A stretch of 36,208 bases of DNA from Chloroflexota bacterium (GTDB lineage: Bacteria > Chloroflexota > Anaerolineae > CG2-30-64-16): the NCBI GenBank assembly GCA_026389845.1, contig JAPLHB010000193.1:1-36208 (forward strand), in the 5' to 3' direction. The number at the start of each line of letters is the position of its first letter. The stretch's first letter is position 1. Both the position numbers and the translations under genes were made by a program. The notes under the pieces are model-generated. The model was not told the DNA's origin. It made no database searches and was given only the letters and a program-made list of their open reading frames with translations. Below, one piece after another: positions 5,984 through 14,178 of this stretch.

Positions 5984-8394
5984 TGCGGCCTGCCTCCTGA
6001 CCCCTGTCCTCTGTCCCCTGACTCCTGACTCCTGCGCTCTGCAAGCGCCGCCAAAATCTTCTCCGGCGTGATCGGCAGCTCGTAGAACCGCACGCCGACC
6101 GCGTCGCAGATCGCGTTAGCATAGGCCGCAGCGACGGGGTTGGTGGCCGCCTCGCCGATCCCCTTGGCGCCGAACGGGCCGCTTGGCTCGTAGGTGTCGG
6201 CGAAGTGGGTGGTGATGCCGCCCAGGCAGGGACTTTCGCAGATGCCCGGCACCTTGCTGTCCACCATGAAGCCCTTGGAGCGGAGCTGGCCCTGGGCGTC
6301 CCACTCGTTGTTCTCGAAGAGGGCGTAGCCCGCGCCCTTCGACAGCCCGCCTTCGAGCTGTCCGGCCGCCAGGGCGCGTACCGTCCGCACCGCGCCCGTC
6401 CAGGTGTCCACTTCCACATCTACGAAGACCGACACGTACGCGGGCGGGCAATTGACCGGCCGATAGCTCTCGACGCTGGCGATGGTCTTCCAACTGTCCG
6501 TCCAGCAGCGGGTGGCGATCTCGCGAATGGTCATCTTCTTGTCGGGAATCGAGGGGACGTAAATCACGCCCTGGCCGAGCGTCTCGTCCAGACGCAGGCG
6601 GAGCGCCTCGGGCTGGACGTTGAGGAAGCGCGCCGCGGTATGTAGCAGATCCTTGCGCACCTCCTGCGTGGTTTTCAGCACCGCGCCGCCGCCCGCGTAG
6701 ACCCCCCGTGTGGCGTGCGTGACCACGTCGTAGACGGTGGTACGCGTCCCGGCCGGCGAAACGTTGACTTTGTCCAGCGGAACGCAGAGCGCCTCGGCGA
6801 CGATCTTGGCGAGCGCCTCAAGCGTCCCGCCGCCGTGATCCATCAGCGCGGTGATGACGTCCACCGAGCCATCCTGGTTGATCTTGACCATCGCGCCCGA
6901 GAAGTCAATCACGTCGCCCGGCTGCGGCGCGCCCGCGCTGGAGGTGTGGAACCCGCGTCCCACGCCCTGGCCGCGGCGGAAACGTGGTGCGTATTGCGTA
7001 TTGCGTATTGCGTATTGCGTATCCGCTGATTCGCCGCCTCGCTGATTTGCTGATTTGCCGATTTGCTGATTTGCCGATCTGTTCCACCCGAACTTCTCCG
7101 CGCCGTCGTGGAGCAGTTGCGGCACGCCGTCGCTCTGAACCACCGACCGCACCAGCGGCCCCTGGCCCCAGAAGGTATCGCCCATGCCCACGTAGTTCTT
7201 CAGTCGCAGCTCGATGGGATCTATGTCCAGCCTGGCCGCCAATTCGTCCATTAGCGATTCGGCTGCAAAGGTCACCTGGGGGTTGCCGAACCCCTGCATG
7301 GCGCACGAGGGGCTTTTGTTGGTGTAGACCGCGACGCCGTGGTAGCGAATGTTCGGCAGGCGATAGAGCGAAACCAGCCAGCCGATGCAAACGCCCAGGT
7401 AGGAATAGCCCTGGACAATGTGCGCGCCGATGTCGGCCACCAGCTCCATCTTGGCGCCCAACAGCGTCCCATCCCGCTTTGCCGCCAGCTTCAGGCTGAT
7501 CTGGGATGGGTATTTGGTGTGGTCGTGCATGTCGTCTTCGCGGGTCAGCGATAGCTTGACGGGGCGGCGGGCCTTGAGCGCCAGCGCTGCGCAGATGGGG
7601 ACGACGGAGTTCATCTGGATGCTCGAGCCGAACGTGCCGCCGACCGGCATCCGCTGTACGTCAATCTTGCTCAGGGGAATATCGAAAATCTGGCCCAGCG
7701 AGATGCGGACGTTGTGGATGGACTGCGTCGTGGCCCACACGGTCAGCCCGCCATCCGGCTGCGGCTGGCAGACCGCGGTCTTCGGCTCCAACTGCATGTG
7801 GTAAATCTTGGGCGTCTTGAATTCGCCCTCGACGATCACGTCGGCCTCGGCGAACGCCCGCTCCGCGTCCCCTTCGACGATGGTGCGCTCGCACGCGATA
7901 TTGTGCTCGATCTTGATCGTCTTGTCGCCGTGCATCACGGTTTCGTAGAGCGCCGCGGCGCCCGGCTGCATCGCCTCGATCGGGTCGGTGACGACCGGCA
8001 GCGGCTCGTAGACCACCTTGACCGCCCGCGCGGCCCGTTCGGCCAGCTCTTCCGTCTCGGCCGCCACCGCCGCCACCGCCTCGCCCATGCGCCGCACCTT
8101 GTCGGCCAGCACGTAGTGATCCTTGTGCAGCGCCCACGGCACGGTGATGATGCGCTCGTTGTAGAGGGTATGCGGGATGTCGTCCCAGGTCAGCACCACC
8201 GCGCCCATCGCCTCGGCCACGCTCGTGTCCACGCTGATGATGCGGGCGTGCGCGTAGGGGCTGGCGACATAGCGGCCATAGAGCATCCGCGGCAGGATCA
8301 CGTCGCTGGAAAAGACCTCCTGCCCCGTCACCCTGGCGATGCCGTCCTTGCGCCGCGTCTGTTTGCCGACGACGTTGAAGTTGGGTTTGTCCAT
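5980..8394 (-). CDS. Molybdopterin-binding subunit of molybdenum hydroxylase (set 2, divergent)
   Basis: 804 aa; second large molybdenum subunit, only distantly related to the one at 253-2718. The hammerhead domain is at about 15-135. The first cofactor motif is altered to GGTFGS (252-257). The FRGFGG position reads MQGFGNPQ, so Gln367 replaces the usual Arg. The catalytic-Glu motif GPFGAKGIGE is intact (Glu748). A substrate different from set 1 is therefore likely. Residues about 441-478 are a low-complexity insert (repeat 6984-7082), and the last about 17 residues are Gln/Ser/Gly/Arg-rich from another repeat. ATG 8394 opens the hydroxylase part of the operon, and its TGA overlaps the fused subunit's start. 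Confidence 0.88.
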   Translation of the reverse strand: MDKPNFNVVGKQTRRKDGIARVTGQEVFSSDVILPRMLYGRYVASPYAHARIISVDTSVAEAMGAVVLTWDDIPHTLYNERIITVPWALHKDHYVLADKVRRMGEAVAAVAAETEELAERAARAVKVVYEPLPVVTDPIEAMQPGAAALYETVMHGDKTIKIEHNIACERTIVEGDAERAFAEADVIVEGEFKTPKIYHMQLEPKTAVCQPQPDGGLTVWATTQSIHNVRISLGQIFDIPLSKIDVQRMPVGGTFGSSIQMNSVVPICAALALKARRPVKLSLTREDDMHDHTKYPSQISLKLAAKRDGTLLGAKMELVADIGAHIVQGYSYLGVCIGWLVSLYRLPNIRYHGVAVYTNKSPSCAMQGFGNPQVTFAAESLMDELAARLDIDPIELRLKNYVGMGDTFWGQGPLVRSVVQSDGVPQLLHDGAEKFGWNRSANQQIGKSANQRGGESADTQYAIRNTQYAPRFRRGQGVGRGFHTSSAGAPQPGDVIDFSGAMVKINQDGSVDVITALMDHGGGTLEALAKIVAEALCVPLDKVNVSPAGTRTTVYDVVTHATRGVYAGGGAVLKTTQEVRKDLLHTAARFLNVQPEALRLRLDETLGQGVIYVPSIPDKKMTIREIATRCWTDSWKTIASVESYRPVNCPPAYVSVFVDVEVDTWTGAVRTVRALAAGQLEGGLSKGAGYALFENNEWDAQGQLRSKGFMVDSKVPGICESPCLGGITTHFADTYEPSGPFGAKGIGEAATNPVAAAYANAICDAVGVRFYELPITPEKILAALAERRSQESGDRGQGSGGRPQ
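6984..7082. repeat. In-frame tandem-repeat insert in molybdopterin subunit 2
   Basis: Four or five GCGTATT units are followed by several TGATTTGCCGATT-type units. This differs in sequence from the inserts in the neighbouring genes but has the same effect: a low-complexity loop added in frame. The spacing is too short and the units too simple for a CRISPR array. Confidence 0.8.
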
Positions 8395-8397
8395 GCT

Positions 8398-8476
8398 TGC
8401 CCCCTGAGCTCCTCCAAGTTCCTCCGAGTCCCCCCAAGTTCCCTCTCGGCGGAACTCAAGGGAACTCAGAGGAACT
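8398..8476. repeat. Inverted repeat between carbamoyltransferase and hydroxylase genes
   Basis: Repeats of CTCCAAGTTCCTC and CCAAGTTCCCTC are followed by complementary GGAACTCAAGGGAACTCAG units, forming a hairpin. It fills the whole gap between the stop at 8475 and the next start at 8394. It could reduce or tune read-through into the hydroxylase genes. Confidence 0.75.
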
Positions 8477-9404
8477 AGATCTTCCCCATCACCAACGCGA
8501 TCAGCGCCATCCGCACGTAGACGCCGTTCTTCACCTGGCGGAAGTAGCCCGCGCCGGGCAGGCTGTCCACGTCGGTGGCGATTTCGTTGACGCGTGGGAG
8601 CGGATGGAGGACGGTGACGTTCGGTTGCAGCCGCTCGACCATCTCGCGGGTCAGAATGTAGCTGTTCTTGAGCCGCTCATACTCGACCGGATCGGCGAAG
8701 CGTTCTTTCTGGATGCGGGTCATGTAGAGCACGTCGGCCTTTGCCAACGCCCCTTCCAGATCGGCGGTTTCTTCGACCTCGACGCCGTAGCTGCGCAGCT
8801 TTGTCACCAGGTCGGCCGGCATCCTGAGTTGTTCCGGCGCGACCATGATCAGCTTGCAGCGGTAGTGCTTGTAGATCTCGACCCCGGCATGCACCGTGCG
8901 GCCGTTCTTCAGGTCGCCGACCAGGGCGATGGTCGTCCCGTCCACCTGGCCGCGCTCCTGGCGGATCGTGAAGAGGTCGAGTAACGCCTGGGTGGGGTGC
9001 TGGCCCGCACCGTCACCGCCGTTGAGGATCGGCGCCTCAGCCACGGCCGCGGCTTCGCGGGCCGAGCCGATCTGCGGGTGGCGCATGGCGATGATGTCCG
9101 CGTACTGATCTACCGTGCGGATGGTGTCGGCCAGCGTTTCGCCCTTGGCGGTGGACGAAGATTCCGCCGACGAAAAGCCGATCACGCCGCCGCCCAGCCG
9201 GTGCATGGCTGCCTCGAACGAGAGCCGCGTACGGGTGCTCGGCTCGAAGAAGAGGGTCGCCAGCACGTAGCCGGTCATCAGGTCGAGGCTGTGCCTGTCC
9301 CGCAATCGCGCCCGCATCTCGTCGGCTACGGCCATGATGTGATCCACTTCCTCGCGGGTGAATTGCGCGCCGTCGAGGATGTCTTTGCCGCGTAGGTTGA
9401 TCAT
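8475..9404 (-). CDS. pyrB: Aspartate carbamoyltransferase-type enzyme, catalytic chain
   Basis: 309 aa, the normal size for a PyrB catalytic chain, which transfers the carbamoyl group of carbamoyl phosphate to aspartate. The phosphate-binding motif is FFEPSTRTR (52-60), the S-x-x-K-G-E loop has Lys87, the RHPQ region is at 108-111, then GGDGAGQHPTQ and near the C-terminus HPLPRVNEI. ATG 9404 has AGGAG upstream; the frame extends 26 codons into a repeat, which I exclude. No regulatory chain (pyrI) or other pyrimidine gene is nearby. It lies between an IclR regulator and hydroxylase genes, so a role in nitrogen-heterocycle metabolism or an altered acceptor is possible but unproven. Confidence 0.85.
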   Translation of the reverse strand: MINLRGKDILDGAQFTREEVDHIMAVADEMRARLRDRHSLDLMTGYVLATLFFEPSTRTRLSFEAAMHRLGGGVIGFSSAESSSTAKGETLADTIRTVDQYADIIAMRHPQIGSAREAAAVAEAPILNGGDGAGQHPTQALLDLFTIRQERGQVDGTTIALVGDLKNGRTVHAGVEIYKHYRCKLIMVAPEQLRMPADLVTKLRSYGVEVEETADLEGALAKADVLYMTRIQKERFADPVEYERLKNSYILTREMVERLQPNVTVLHPLPRVNEIATDVDSLPGAGYFRQVKNGVYVRMALIALVMGKI

Positions 9405-9435
9405 GGTTCTCTCCTGGTGAGTTGCTTGTCTGCTG

Positions 9436-9496
9436 TTTGACCAACGACGAACGACTGCCGACCAACGTTCGTCATTCGTCATTCGTCGTTCGCGCG
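9436..9496. repeat. GACGAA/TTCGTC inverted repeat between IclR and carbamoyltransferase genes
   Basis: ACCAACGACGAACGACTGCC is followed by ACGTTCGTCATTCGTCATTC-type arms. It encodes the last residues of the IclR protein (ending T-T-N-D-E) and fills the spacer to the next start. Same family as 2737-2802 and 4368-4441. Confidence 0.75.
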
Positions 9497-10248
9497 CCCA
9501 ACTGCGTCGAAATCTCTGCGGCGGCCTGACGACAGAGCGTCACGTACTGTTGGACCTTCTCGGTGCTGTAGCGCATGGTGGGACCGGCGACGCCGATGGC
9601 CCCCACCACTTGTCCCCGCCAGTCGCGGATCGGCGTGGCGATGCCCCAGGCGCCGGGGTCGGTTTCTTCCACGCTGGCGGCGTAACCCTGTTCACGGATC
9701 TTCGTCAACTCGCCCCGCAACGTGTCCAGATCGGTGATGGTGTTGGTGCAGAGCTTGGGCAAGCCCCGGTCGCGGAGGATCGCCTGGATTTCTTCCTCGG
9801 GTAGGTAGGCCATCAGCGCCTTCGAGGATGCGCCCGCATGTGCGGCGCGGCGGGTCCCCACTTCCATCCGCAGCCGGACGGGGTGATGAGTCTCGCACAG
9901 GTCAATACAGGTGACGCCGCCGTTATGATAAACTGTGAGAATGGCCGTCTCGCTTGAGGCGGCCACCAGATCAACCATGATCGGCTTGGCCAGGTCGCGC
10001 AATGTTGTACTTTCGGCCGCCAGGCTGCCCCAGATCACGGGGTGATAGCCCAGGCGCCAGCGTTTGTCATCAGCGTCGCGGCGAAGGATGTCGTGGGCTT
10101 CGAGGCCAGTGAGGAAGCGATGCAGCGTACTCTTCGGGGTGTCCAGCCGCGCGCTCAATTCTGCGAGCGACCAAACGGGCTGTGTGTGCGTGAAGCAGTC
10201 CAGGATTTCGACCAGGCGGTCGAGCGTTTTGACGGCTGTGGTATCCAT
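9472..10248 (-). CDS. IclR-family transcriptional regulator
   Basis: 258 aa. The N-terminal winged helix-turn-helix (about 5-68, with L-A-E-L-S-A-R-L-D-T-P-K-S-T-L-H-R-F as recognition region) is followed by the IclR effector-binding domain (about 80-250). This family usually binds a small metabolite and controls adjacent catabolic genes. It is first in the minus-strand unit and divergent from the aminotransferase, so it probably regulates both. Upstream lies a near-consensus promoter and a possible dyad. The C-terminal few residues derive from a repeat. No convincing Shine-Dalgarno precedes ATG 10248. Confidence 0.9.
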   Translation of the reverse strand: MDTTAVKTLDRLVEILDCFTHTQPVWSLAELSARLDTPKSTLHRFLTGLEAHDILRRDADDKRWRLGYHPVIWGSLAAESTTLRDLAKPIMVDLVAASSETAILTVYHNGGVTCIDLCETHHPVRLRMEVGTRRAAHAGASSKALMAYLPEEEIQAILRDRGLPKLCTNTITDLDTLRGELTKIREQGYAASVEETDPGAWGIATPIRDWRGQVVGAIGVAGPTMRYSTEKVQQYVTLCRQAAAEISTQLGARTTNDE

Positions 10249-10289
10249 GGCACTACCAGTGTAGAAAGAGAGCTGATCTTCAGTGAAGC

Positions 10290-10310
10290 GGTTCCAAATG
10301 TCGGAATGCC
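10290..10310. promoter_or_regulatory. Possible IclR operator (TTCC-N7-GGAA dyad)
   Basis: GGTTCCAAATGTCGGAATGCC contains a TTCC/GGAA dyad in the leader between the minus-strand -10 element and the IclR start. The E. coli IclR site has a TGGAA/TTCCA core, so half-site resemblance is modest. Position favours autoregulation. Confidence 0.3.
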
Positions 10311-10325
10311 ATTCAATAAGGCAGC

Positions 10326-10353
10326 ATTATATCCAATACTCCACGCCTGTCAA
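10326..10353 (-). promoter_or_regulatory. Sigma-70-type promoter for the IclR/hydroxylase unit
   Basis: On the minus strand TTGACA (10353-10348) is followed after 16 bp by TATAAT (10331-10326), both perfect hexamers. It sits about 80 bp upstream of the IclR start. Confidence 0.85.
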
Positions 10354-10451
10354 GTGCCTGCGAATGATTTCTCGGACGGGGCGCGGCGTTATCGGGGGAT
10401 TCGGACACCGATGGCACGGATGAACATGGAGCAAAAGAACAGTCGCGCGAC

Positions 10452-10480
10452 TTGACAAGCTACCCAACCTTCCCTATACT
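10452..10480 (+). promoter_or_regulatory. Sigma-70-type promoter for the aminotransferase unit
   Basis: TTGACA (10452-10457), a 17-bp spacer and TATACT (10475-10480) stand about 40 bp upstream of the aminotransferase start. It is divergent from, and about 100 bp from, the IclR promoter. Confidence 0.85.
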
Positions 10481-10521
10481 TTGGTGCCGTTTATTGTGTG
10501 ACCATCATTATTCAGTAGAAC

Positions 10522-11721
10522 ATGGAGGTTGATTTGCCCGATTACGCCACCCACATCGCTCGTCGCGTGAAAGAGCTCGCCGGTTCCCCCACCGTATCGG
10601 TGATGGACAAGGCGCGGCGACTGCGCGCCGAGGGCCGCGCCGTCGTTGATCTTAGCGGCGGCGACCCTGACTTCCCGACCGCGCCGAACGTCACCGAGGC
10701 CGGTATTGCCGCGCTGAATGCAGGCTTCACCCACTATACCCCCAGCCGCGGTATCCCGGAGCTGCTTAGGGCGATTGCCAGGAAACTGGAAACCGAAAAT
10801 GGCGCGGTCTACAAACCGGCTAAGGAAATCCTGGTGATGCCGGGCGCCAAGCAGGCGATCTTCGTCGCGGCCCAGGCGTTGCTAAACCCTGGCGACGAGG
10901 TGATCCTTTTCGATCCGTGCTGGGTTTCCTATGCCCCTTGCGCCGAGTTGGCCGGAGCCGTGCCGGTCTACGTGCCGATGCACGCGCAGACGACCGCCGC
11001 GGAATTGCGCGTCGACCTGACGGCCGCGGTCACCCCGCGCACCCGGCTGGTCATCCTCAACTCGCCCAACAACCCGACCGGCCAGGTGTGGACGGCCGAA
11101 CAGCTTCAGATCGTCGCGGACGCGGCGCAGCAGCATGATCTGTGGGTGCTGTCGGACGAGATCTACGAGAAGCTGATCTACGATGGTCACCGCCACGTGT
11201 CTATTGCTGCGCTGCCCGGAATGATTGAGCGTACGATGATTCTCAATGGCCTGAGCAAGAGCCACGCGATGACCGGCTGGCGGCTCGGCTACATCGCCGG
11301 ACCGGAGCCGTTGATCGAAGAGATGCTCAAAGTCCATCAGCATTCGACCACCTGCGCGGCTTCGTTCGTCCAAAAGGCCGCGGTGGCGGCGCTCGAAGGT
11401 CCGCAAGACTACACTGACATGATGGTGGGACGCTACAAGGCTCGCCGCGATGCACTGGTATCAAGCCTGAACGCAATCCCCGGCATCCGCTGCGAACTGC
11501 CCCAGGGCGCGTTCTACGCCTGGCCGAACATCGCGGGCACGGGGCTGACGTCCACGCAATTCGCTGAGCGTCTGTTGGACGTCGAGGCAGTCGCCACGAC
11601 CCCCGGCAATGCCTTTGGCGCCGCGGGCGAGGGGTACGTCCGCTTGTCCTATGCCAACTCGGATGAGATGCTCGCCGATGGCGCGGCGCGGATCGCCAGA
11701 TTTGTGAAGAGTCTGCGATAA
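10522..11721 (+). CDS. Class I/II PLP-dependent aminotransferase
   Basis: About 395-399 aa, fold type I aspartate-aminotransferase family. N-S-P-N-N-P-T-G lies at 180-187, the PLP-pyridine Asp is in S-D-E-I-Y (211-215), and the Schiff-base lysine is Lys246 in L-N-G-L-S-K. The family transfers amino groups between an amino acid and a 2-oxo acid; specificity is not readable. Start choice: ATG 10522 gives the longest form, but GGAGG at 10524-10528 sits 5 nt before TTG 10534, so a TTG start giving a protein four residues shorter is equally plausible. First gene after the plus-strand promoter. Confidence 0.9.
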   Translation: MEVDLPDYATHIARRVKELAGSPTVSVMDKARRLRAEGRAVVDLSGGDPDFPTAPNVTEAGIAALNAGFTHYTPSRGIPELLRAIARKLETENGAVYKPAKEILVMPGAKQAIFVAAQALLNPGDEVILFDPCWVSYAPCAELAGAVPVYVPMHAQTTAAELRVDLTAAVTPRTRLVILNSPNNPTGQVWTAEQLQIVADAAQQHDLWVLSDEIYEKLIYDGHRHVSIAALPGMIERTMILNGLSKSHAMTGWRLGYIAGPEPLIEEMLKVHQHSTTCAASFVQKAAVAALEGPQDYTDMMVGRYKARRDALVSSLNAIPGIRCELPQGAFYAWPNIAGTGLTSTQFAERLLDVEAVATTPGNAFGAAGEGYVRLSYANSDEMLADGAARIARFVKSLR

Positions 11722-11734
11722 TGGTAGGGGGTGA

Positions 11735-11986
11735 TATCGCGAGTTTTGTGGTACGTCCTCAGAGCTGGAGCGGTTCCTCTGGCTGCACAGCGAGCACACC
11801 GCTTTCTGGTATCCTGCGGTGGCCGTGGGCGATGCCGTTCGCCAGGGGCAGGAGCTTGGCCGTGTGCTCGACGCCGAGGGCAACATCCTGCAAACCGCTA
11901 TATCACCCGCGAGTGGTGCCGTGCTCTTCCTGGTCATGTCGCTGGCGATCAACACGGGCGATCCGCTGTTGGCCGTGGGAGCATAA
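11735..11986 (+). pseudogene. 3' remnant of a succinylglutamate desuccinylase/aspartoacylase-like gene
   Basis: An open stretch without a usable start encodes about 83 residues ending at TAA 11984. Its second half has the pattern of the C-terminal beta domain of the AstE/AspA deacylase family: G-D-x-V-R-x-G-Q-x-L-G, an A-I-S-P-A-S-G-A-V-L-F segment and I-N-T-G-D-P-L. The N-terminal zinc-binding peptidase-like domain, which should precede it, is missing; an in-frame TGA lies at 11732 just after the aminotransferase stop. It probably represents a deleted gene that once sat between the aminotransferase and the creatininase-like gene. Confidence 0.6.
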
Positions 11987-11989
11987 TCT

Positions 11990-12706
11990 GTGAAAATCAC
12001 CGACATGAACTGGATGCAAGTCGAAGCGTACCTGCAAGGTGACGATCGTGCGGTGTTGCCGCTGGGCAGCACCGAGCAGCACAGCTACCTCAGCCTATGC
12101 GTGGACTGCATCCTGCCGGAACGTGTGGCCGCCGATGCGGCCGAGCCGCTGGGCGTCCCGGTCTTCCCGGTCGTGACCTACGGTGTCACGCCCTACTTCC
12201 GCGCGTTCCCCGGCTCGATCTCGCTCCGCGTGGAGACTCACCTGGCCGTGGTGCGCGACATTCTGGACAGCATGACCCGCAGCGGCTTCCGGCGTATCCT
12301 GATCGTCAACGGCCACGGCGGCAACGGCGCGGTTCAGCAATACGCCCAGGAATGGTCTGCCGACCACCCCGGCTGCCGGGTCAAATTTCACAACTGGTGG
12401 AACGCGCCCCTCACCTGGGCCAAGGTGCAAGAGATTGACCCCGTCGCCTCACACGGCTCTTGGATGGAGAATTTCCCCTGGACGCGCCTCCCCGGCGTCC
12501 AGTTACCGGCGACCCAAGGGCCGATGGTGGACCTGGCGAAGCTGCGCCTGCTCGACCCGATCGCACTGCGCGGCTACCTGGGCGACGGCAACTACGGTGG
12601 CCTCTATCAGCGCCCCGACGCCGATATGCTGGCGATCTGGCAGGTGGCGGTCGAGGAAACGCGCAGCCTGCTGATCGGACCGTGGGGGGATTCACAAAAG
12701 CTCTGA
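11990..12706 (+). CDS. Creatininase-family amidohydrolase
   Basis: 238 aa, the usual length for creatininase/FAPy-deformylase-type metal-dependent amide hydrolases. Metal-ligand positions are seen in LPLGSTEQH (Glu29, His31) with Asp39, and in VNGHGGN (His109). A further conserved glutamate late in the chain (E-E-T region) may complete the site. Start GTG 11990 has GGGAG 8 nt upstream, within the end of the deacylase remnant. The family acts on creatinine, formamidopyrimidines, mycofactocin precursors and others; the substrate is unknown here. It is only distantly related to the second creatininase-family gene at 12998. Confidence 0.85.
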   Translation: MKITDMNWMQVEAYLQGDDRAVLPLGSTEQHSYLSLCVDCILPERVAADAAEPLGVPVFPVVTYGVTPYFRAFPGSISLRVETHLAVVRDILDSMTRSGFRRILIVNGHGGNGAVQQYAQEWSADHPGCRVKFHNWWNAPLTWAKVQEIDPVASHGSWMENFPWTRLPGVQLPATQGPMVDLAKLRLLDPIALRGYLGDGNYGGLYQRPDADMLAIWQVAVEETRSLLIGPWGDSQKL

Positions 12707-12996
12707 TTTGGGGCGCGGGGGCTATCGGCGGCACGCTGGGCGCATATCTGGCGCAGGCGGGCCACGATGTCACCCTGGTGGACACGGTCGCCGACCACGT
12801 GGCCGCGATCAACCGCGACGGGCTACGCATCACCGACCCGATCGCCGAGTTCACCGCCCACGTGCCCGCGTTCACGCCCGACCAGGTGAGCGGTGAGTGG
12901 GAGACGATCATCCTGACGACCAAGGCACAGCACACCGCAAAGGCAAGGGTTTTCTCCGCGCCATCCGCGTTCAGATTTCATTATAAGGAGCAATGA
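12682..12996 (+). pseudogene. Truncated ketopantoate-reductase-like gene (N-terminal Rossmann part only)
   Basis: From GTG 12682 the frame encodes the nucleotide-binding start of a PanE/ApbA-type reductase: A-L-I-W-G-A-G-A-I-G-G, then V-T-L-V-D and an I-I-L-T-T-K-A segment. After about 87 residues the family pattern stops and a short unrelated tail (from about 12945) leads to a stop at 12996, against about 300 aa in intact enzymes. It overlaps the end of the creatininase-like gene by 25 bp. Probably the result of an internal deletion that fused its front to the ribosome-binding region of the next gene. Confidence 0.65.
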
Positions 12997-12997
12997 C

Positions 12998-14122
12998 ATG
13001 TCGAATCGTAACGTTCCAAACGGCCTACTGCCGACCAACCTTCCCGACCTCTTCTTCGAAGACAACGCTGTTGGACGGCTGAAGAAGCAGGTCTGGGATG
13101 CCAACGACGCCGAAATTGACGCCATCCTGGCCGAATACGGCGTTCCGTCGCCCGTCGAGTGGGGCAAGCCCGGCTCGTACATCCAGACCACCGTGCGCTG
13201 GCAGGTAGAAGCCAACCGGAAGAAGAATGACATCGTCTTCATCCCCGTCGGCTGCACCGAACTGCACGGACAGCACCTCCCGAGCGCATCCGACACCCTC
13301 TACGTCAGCCAGATTTGTGAGGGGGTGCGGCGCTTCACCGCCAAGCGCGGCGCGGCGGTCAACCTGGCGCTGCCGCCGCTGAACTACGGCGGCCATCCGT
13401 ATCACCACGTGGGCATGCCAGGCACGGTCATCGTGCGCGAGCACGTCGTCCGCGAGATGATGATTGACGTGATGCTGGGCCTGTGGAACGACGGCTTCCG
13501 CAAGCAGCTCATCGTCAACAATCACGGCCAGTTGTGGATGCTGGAATCGGCGGTGCAGGAGTTCCAAAAGCGCTACCAGCTCCCCGGCATCTTCCGCGTG
13601 ATTGACTGGCACCGCGGGGTGCGCGAGTTCTTCCGCGCCACCGACCGTGGCGGCCGGCTCGACACCAACTTCGTCCACGCCGACGAATCGGAAACCTCGC
13701 TCGGTCTGCTGCTCCATCCCGACATGGTGGACATGCGCTACGCGGTGGATACCGAGGGCAAGTCCTATCTGCCCGACGGCCACTTCGACAAGTCGGTGGA
13801 CCCCTTCGGCCGACCCTCGCGCTGGTCGGAAGGGGAAGGCCACTTCGCCCTCGAGATCGCCGCGACGCCGGAGGGTGTTGTGGGGAAGGCGACACACGGC
13901 ACGGCCCAAAAGGCCAAGCGTCCCCTCGCGGCCATCCTCAAATATCTGACGCTGTGGAACGATGACGTGCTGGCCGCGTTCCCGCCCGGTAAGGTGCCGC
14001 CGGTGGAGGAAGTGACGCTCCGCACCGAGCGGGACATGGAGCCCTATCTGCGCGAGCCGCTGAGTGAGGGGTGGAAGCCGGTCTACGCGCTGCCGCGGAT
14101 CGGGCAGGGGACGGAAGTGTAG
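12998..14122 (+). CDS. iolN: Creatininase-family hydrolase resembling 3-dehydro-scyllo-inosose hydrolase (IolN)
   Basis: 374 aa, about 130 residues longer than ordinary creatininases. The metal-site motif is V-G-C-T-E-L-H-G-Q-H (Glu88, His90) with Asp99; V-N-N-H-G and H-A-D-E-S-E-T-S-L-G follow. The N-terminal L-P-D-L-F-F-E-D-N-A-V-G segment and overall length resemble, from memory, IolN of the Thermotoga maritima inositol pathway (TM0413), which opens the ring of diketo-inositol to 5-keto-L-gluconate. An IolO-like epimerase at 20451 supports this. AAGGAG lies upstream of ATG 12998. The last 183 bp occur again, 92% identical, at 19554-19736. Confidence 0.75.
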   Translation: MSNRNVPNGLLPTNLPDLFFEDNAVGRLKKQVWDANDAEIDAILAEYGVPSPVEWGKPGSYIQTTVRWQVEANRKKNDIVFIPVGCTELHGQHLPSASDTLYVSQICEGVRRFTAKRGAAVNLALPPLNYGGHPYHHVGMPGTVIVREHVVREMMIDVMLGLWNDGFRKQLIVNNHGQLWMLESAVQEFQKRYQLPGIFRVIDWHRGVREFFRATDRGGRLDTNFVHADESETSLGLLLHPDMVDMRYAVDTEGKSYLPDGHFDKSVDPFGRPSRWSEGEGHFALEIAATPEGVVGKATHGTAQKAKRPLAAILKYLTLWNDDVLAAFPPGKVPPVEEVTLRTERDMEPYLREPLSEGWKPVYALPRIGQGTEV

Positions 14123-14128
14123 TGTGCG

Positions 14129-14164
14129 CCGATCTGACAGGTCTCTGAAGACCTGTCAGATCGG
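14129..14164. terminator. Perfect 16-bp inverted repeat after iolN-like gene
   Basis: CCGATCTGACAGGTCT (14129-14144), loop CTGA, and its exact complement (14149-14164). It starts 7 bp after the stop and lacks a T-run, so it is either a transcript-end hairpin or a dispersed palindromic repeat (the GACAGGTCT core is a common repeat type). Confidence 0.65.
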
Positions 14165-14178
14165 GTGTGTTCAAATGT

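Noticed and set aside
6984..7082. Possible CRISPR array (short regular repeats)
   Set aside because: Units of 7-13 bp with no unique spacers, lying inside a coding frame.
7714..8478. 254-residue plus-strand frame opposite molybdopterin subunit 2
   Set aside because: His/Arg/Asp-rich antisense translation without a ribosome-binding site or motifs.
2737..9496. GACGAA/TTCGTC hairpins as strict rho-independent terminators
   Set aside because: They have no T-run, are long and imperfect, partly encode protein C-termini and lie between genes that appear to be co-transcribed; treated as dispersed repeats.
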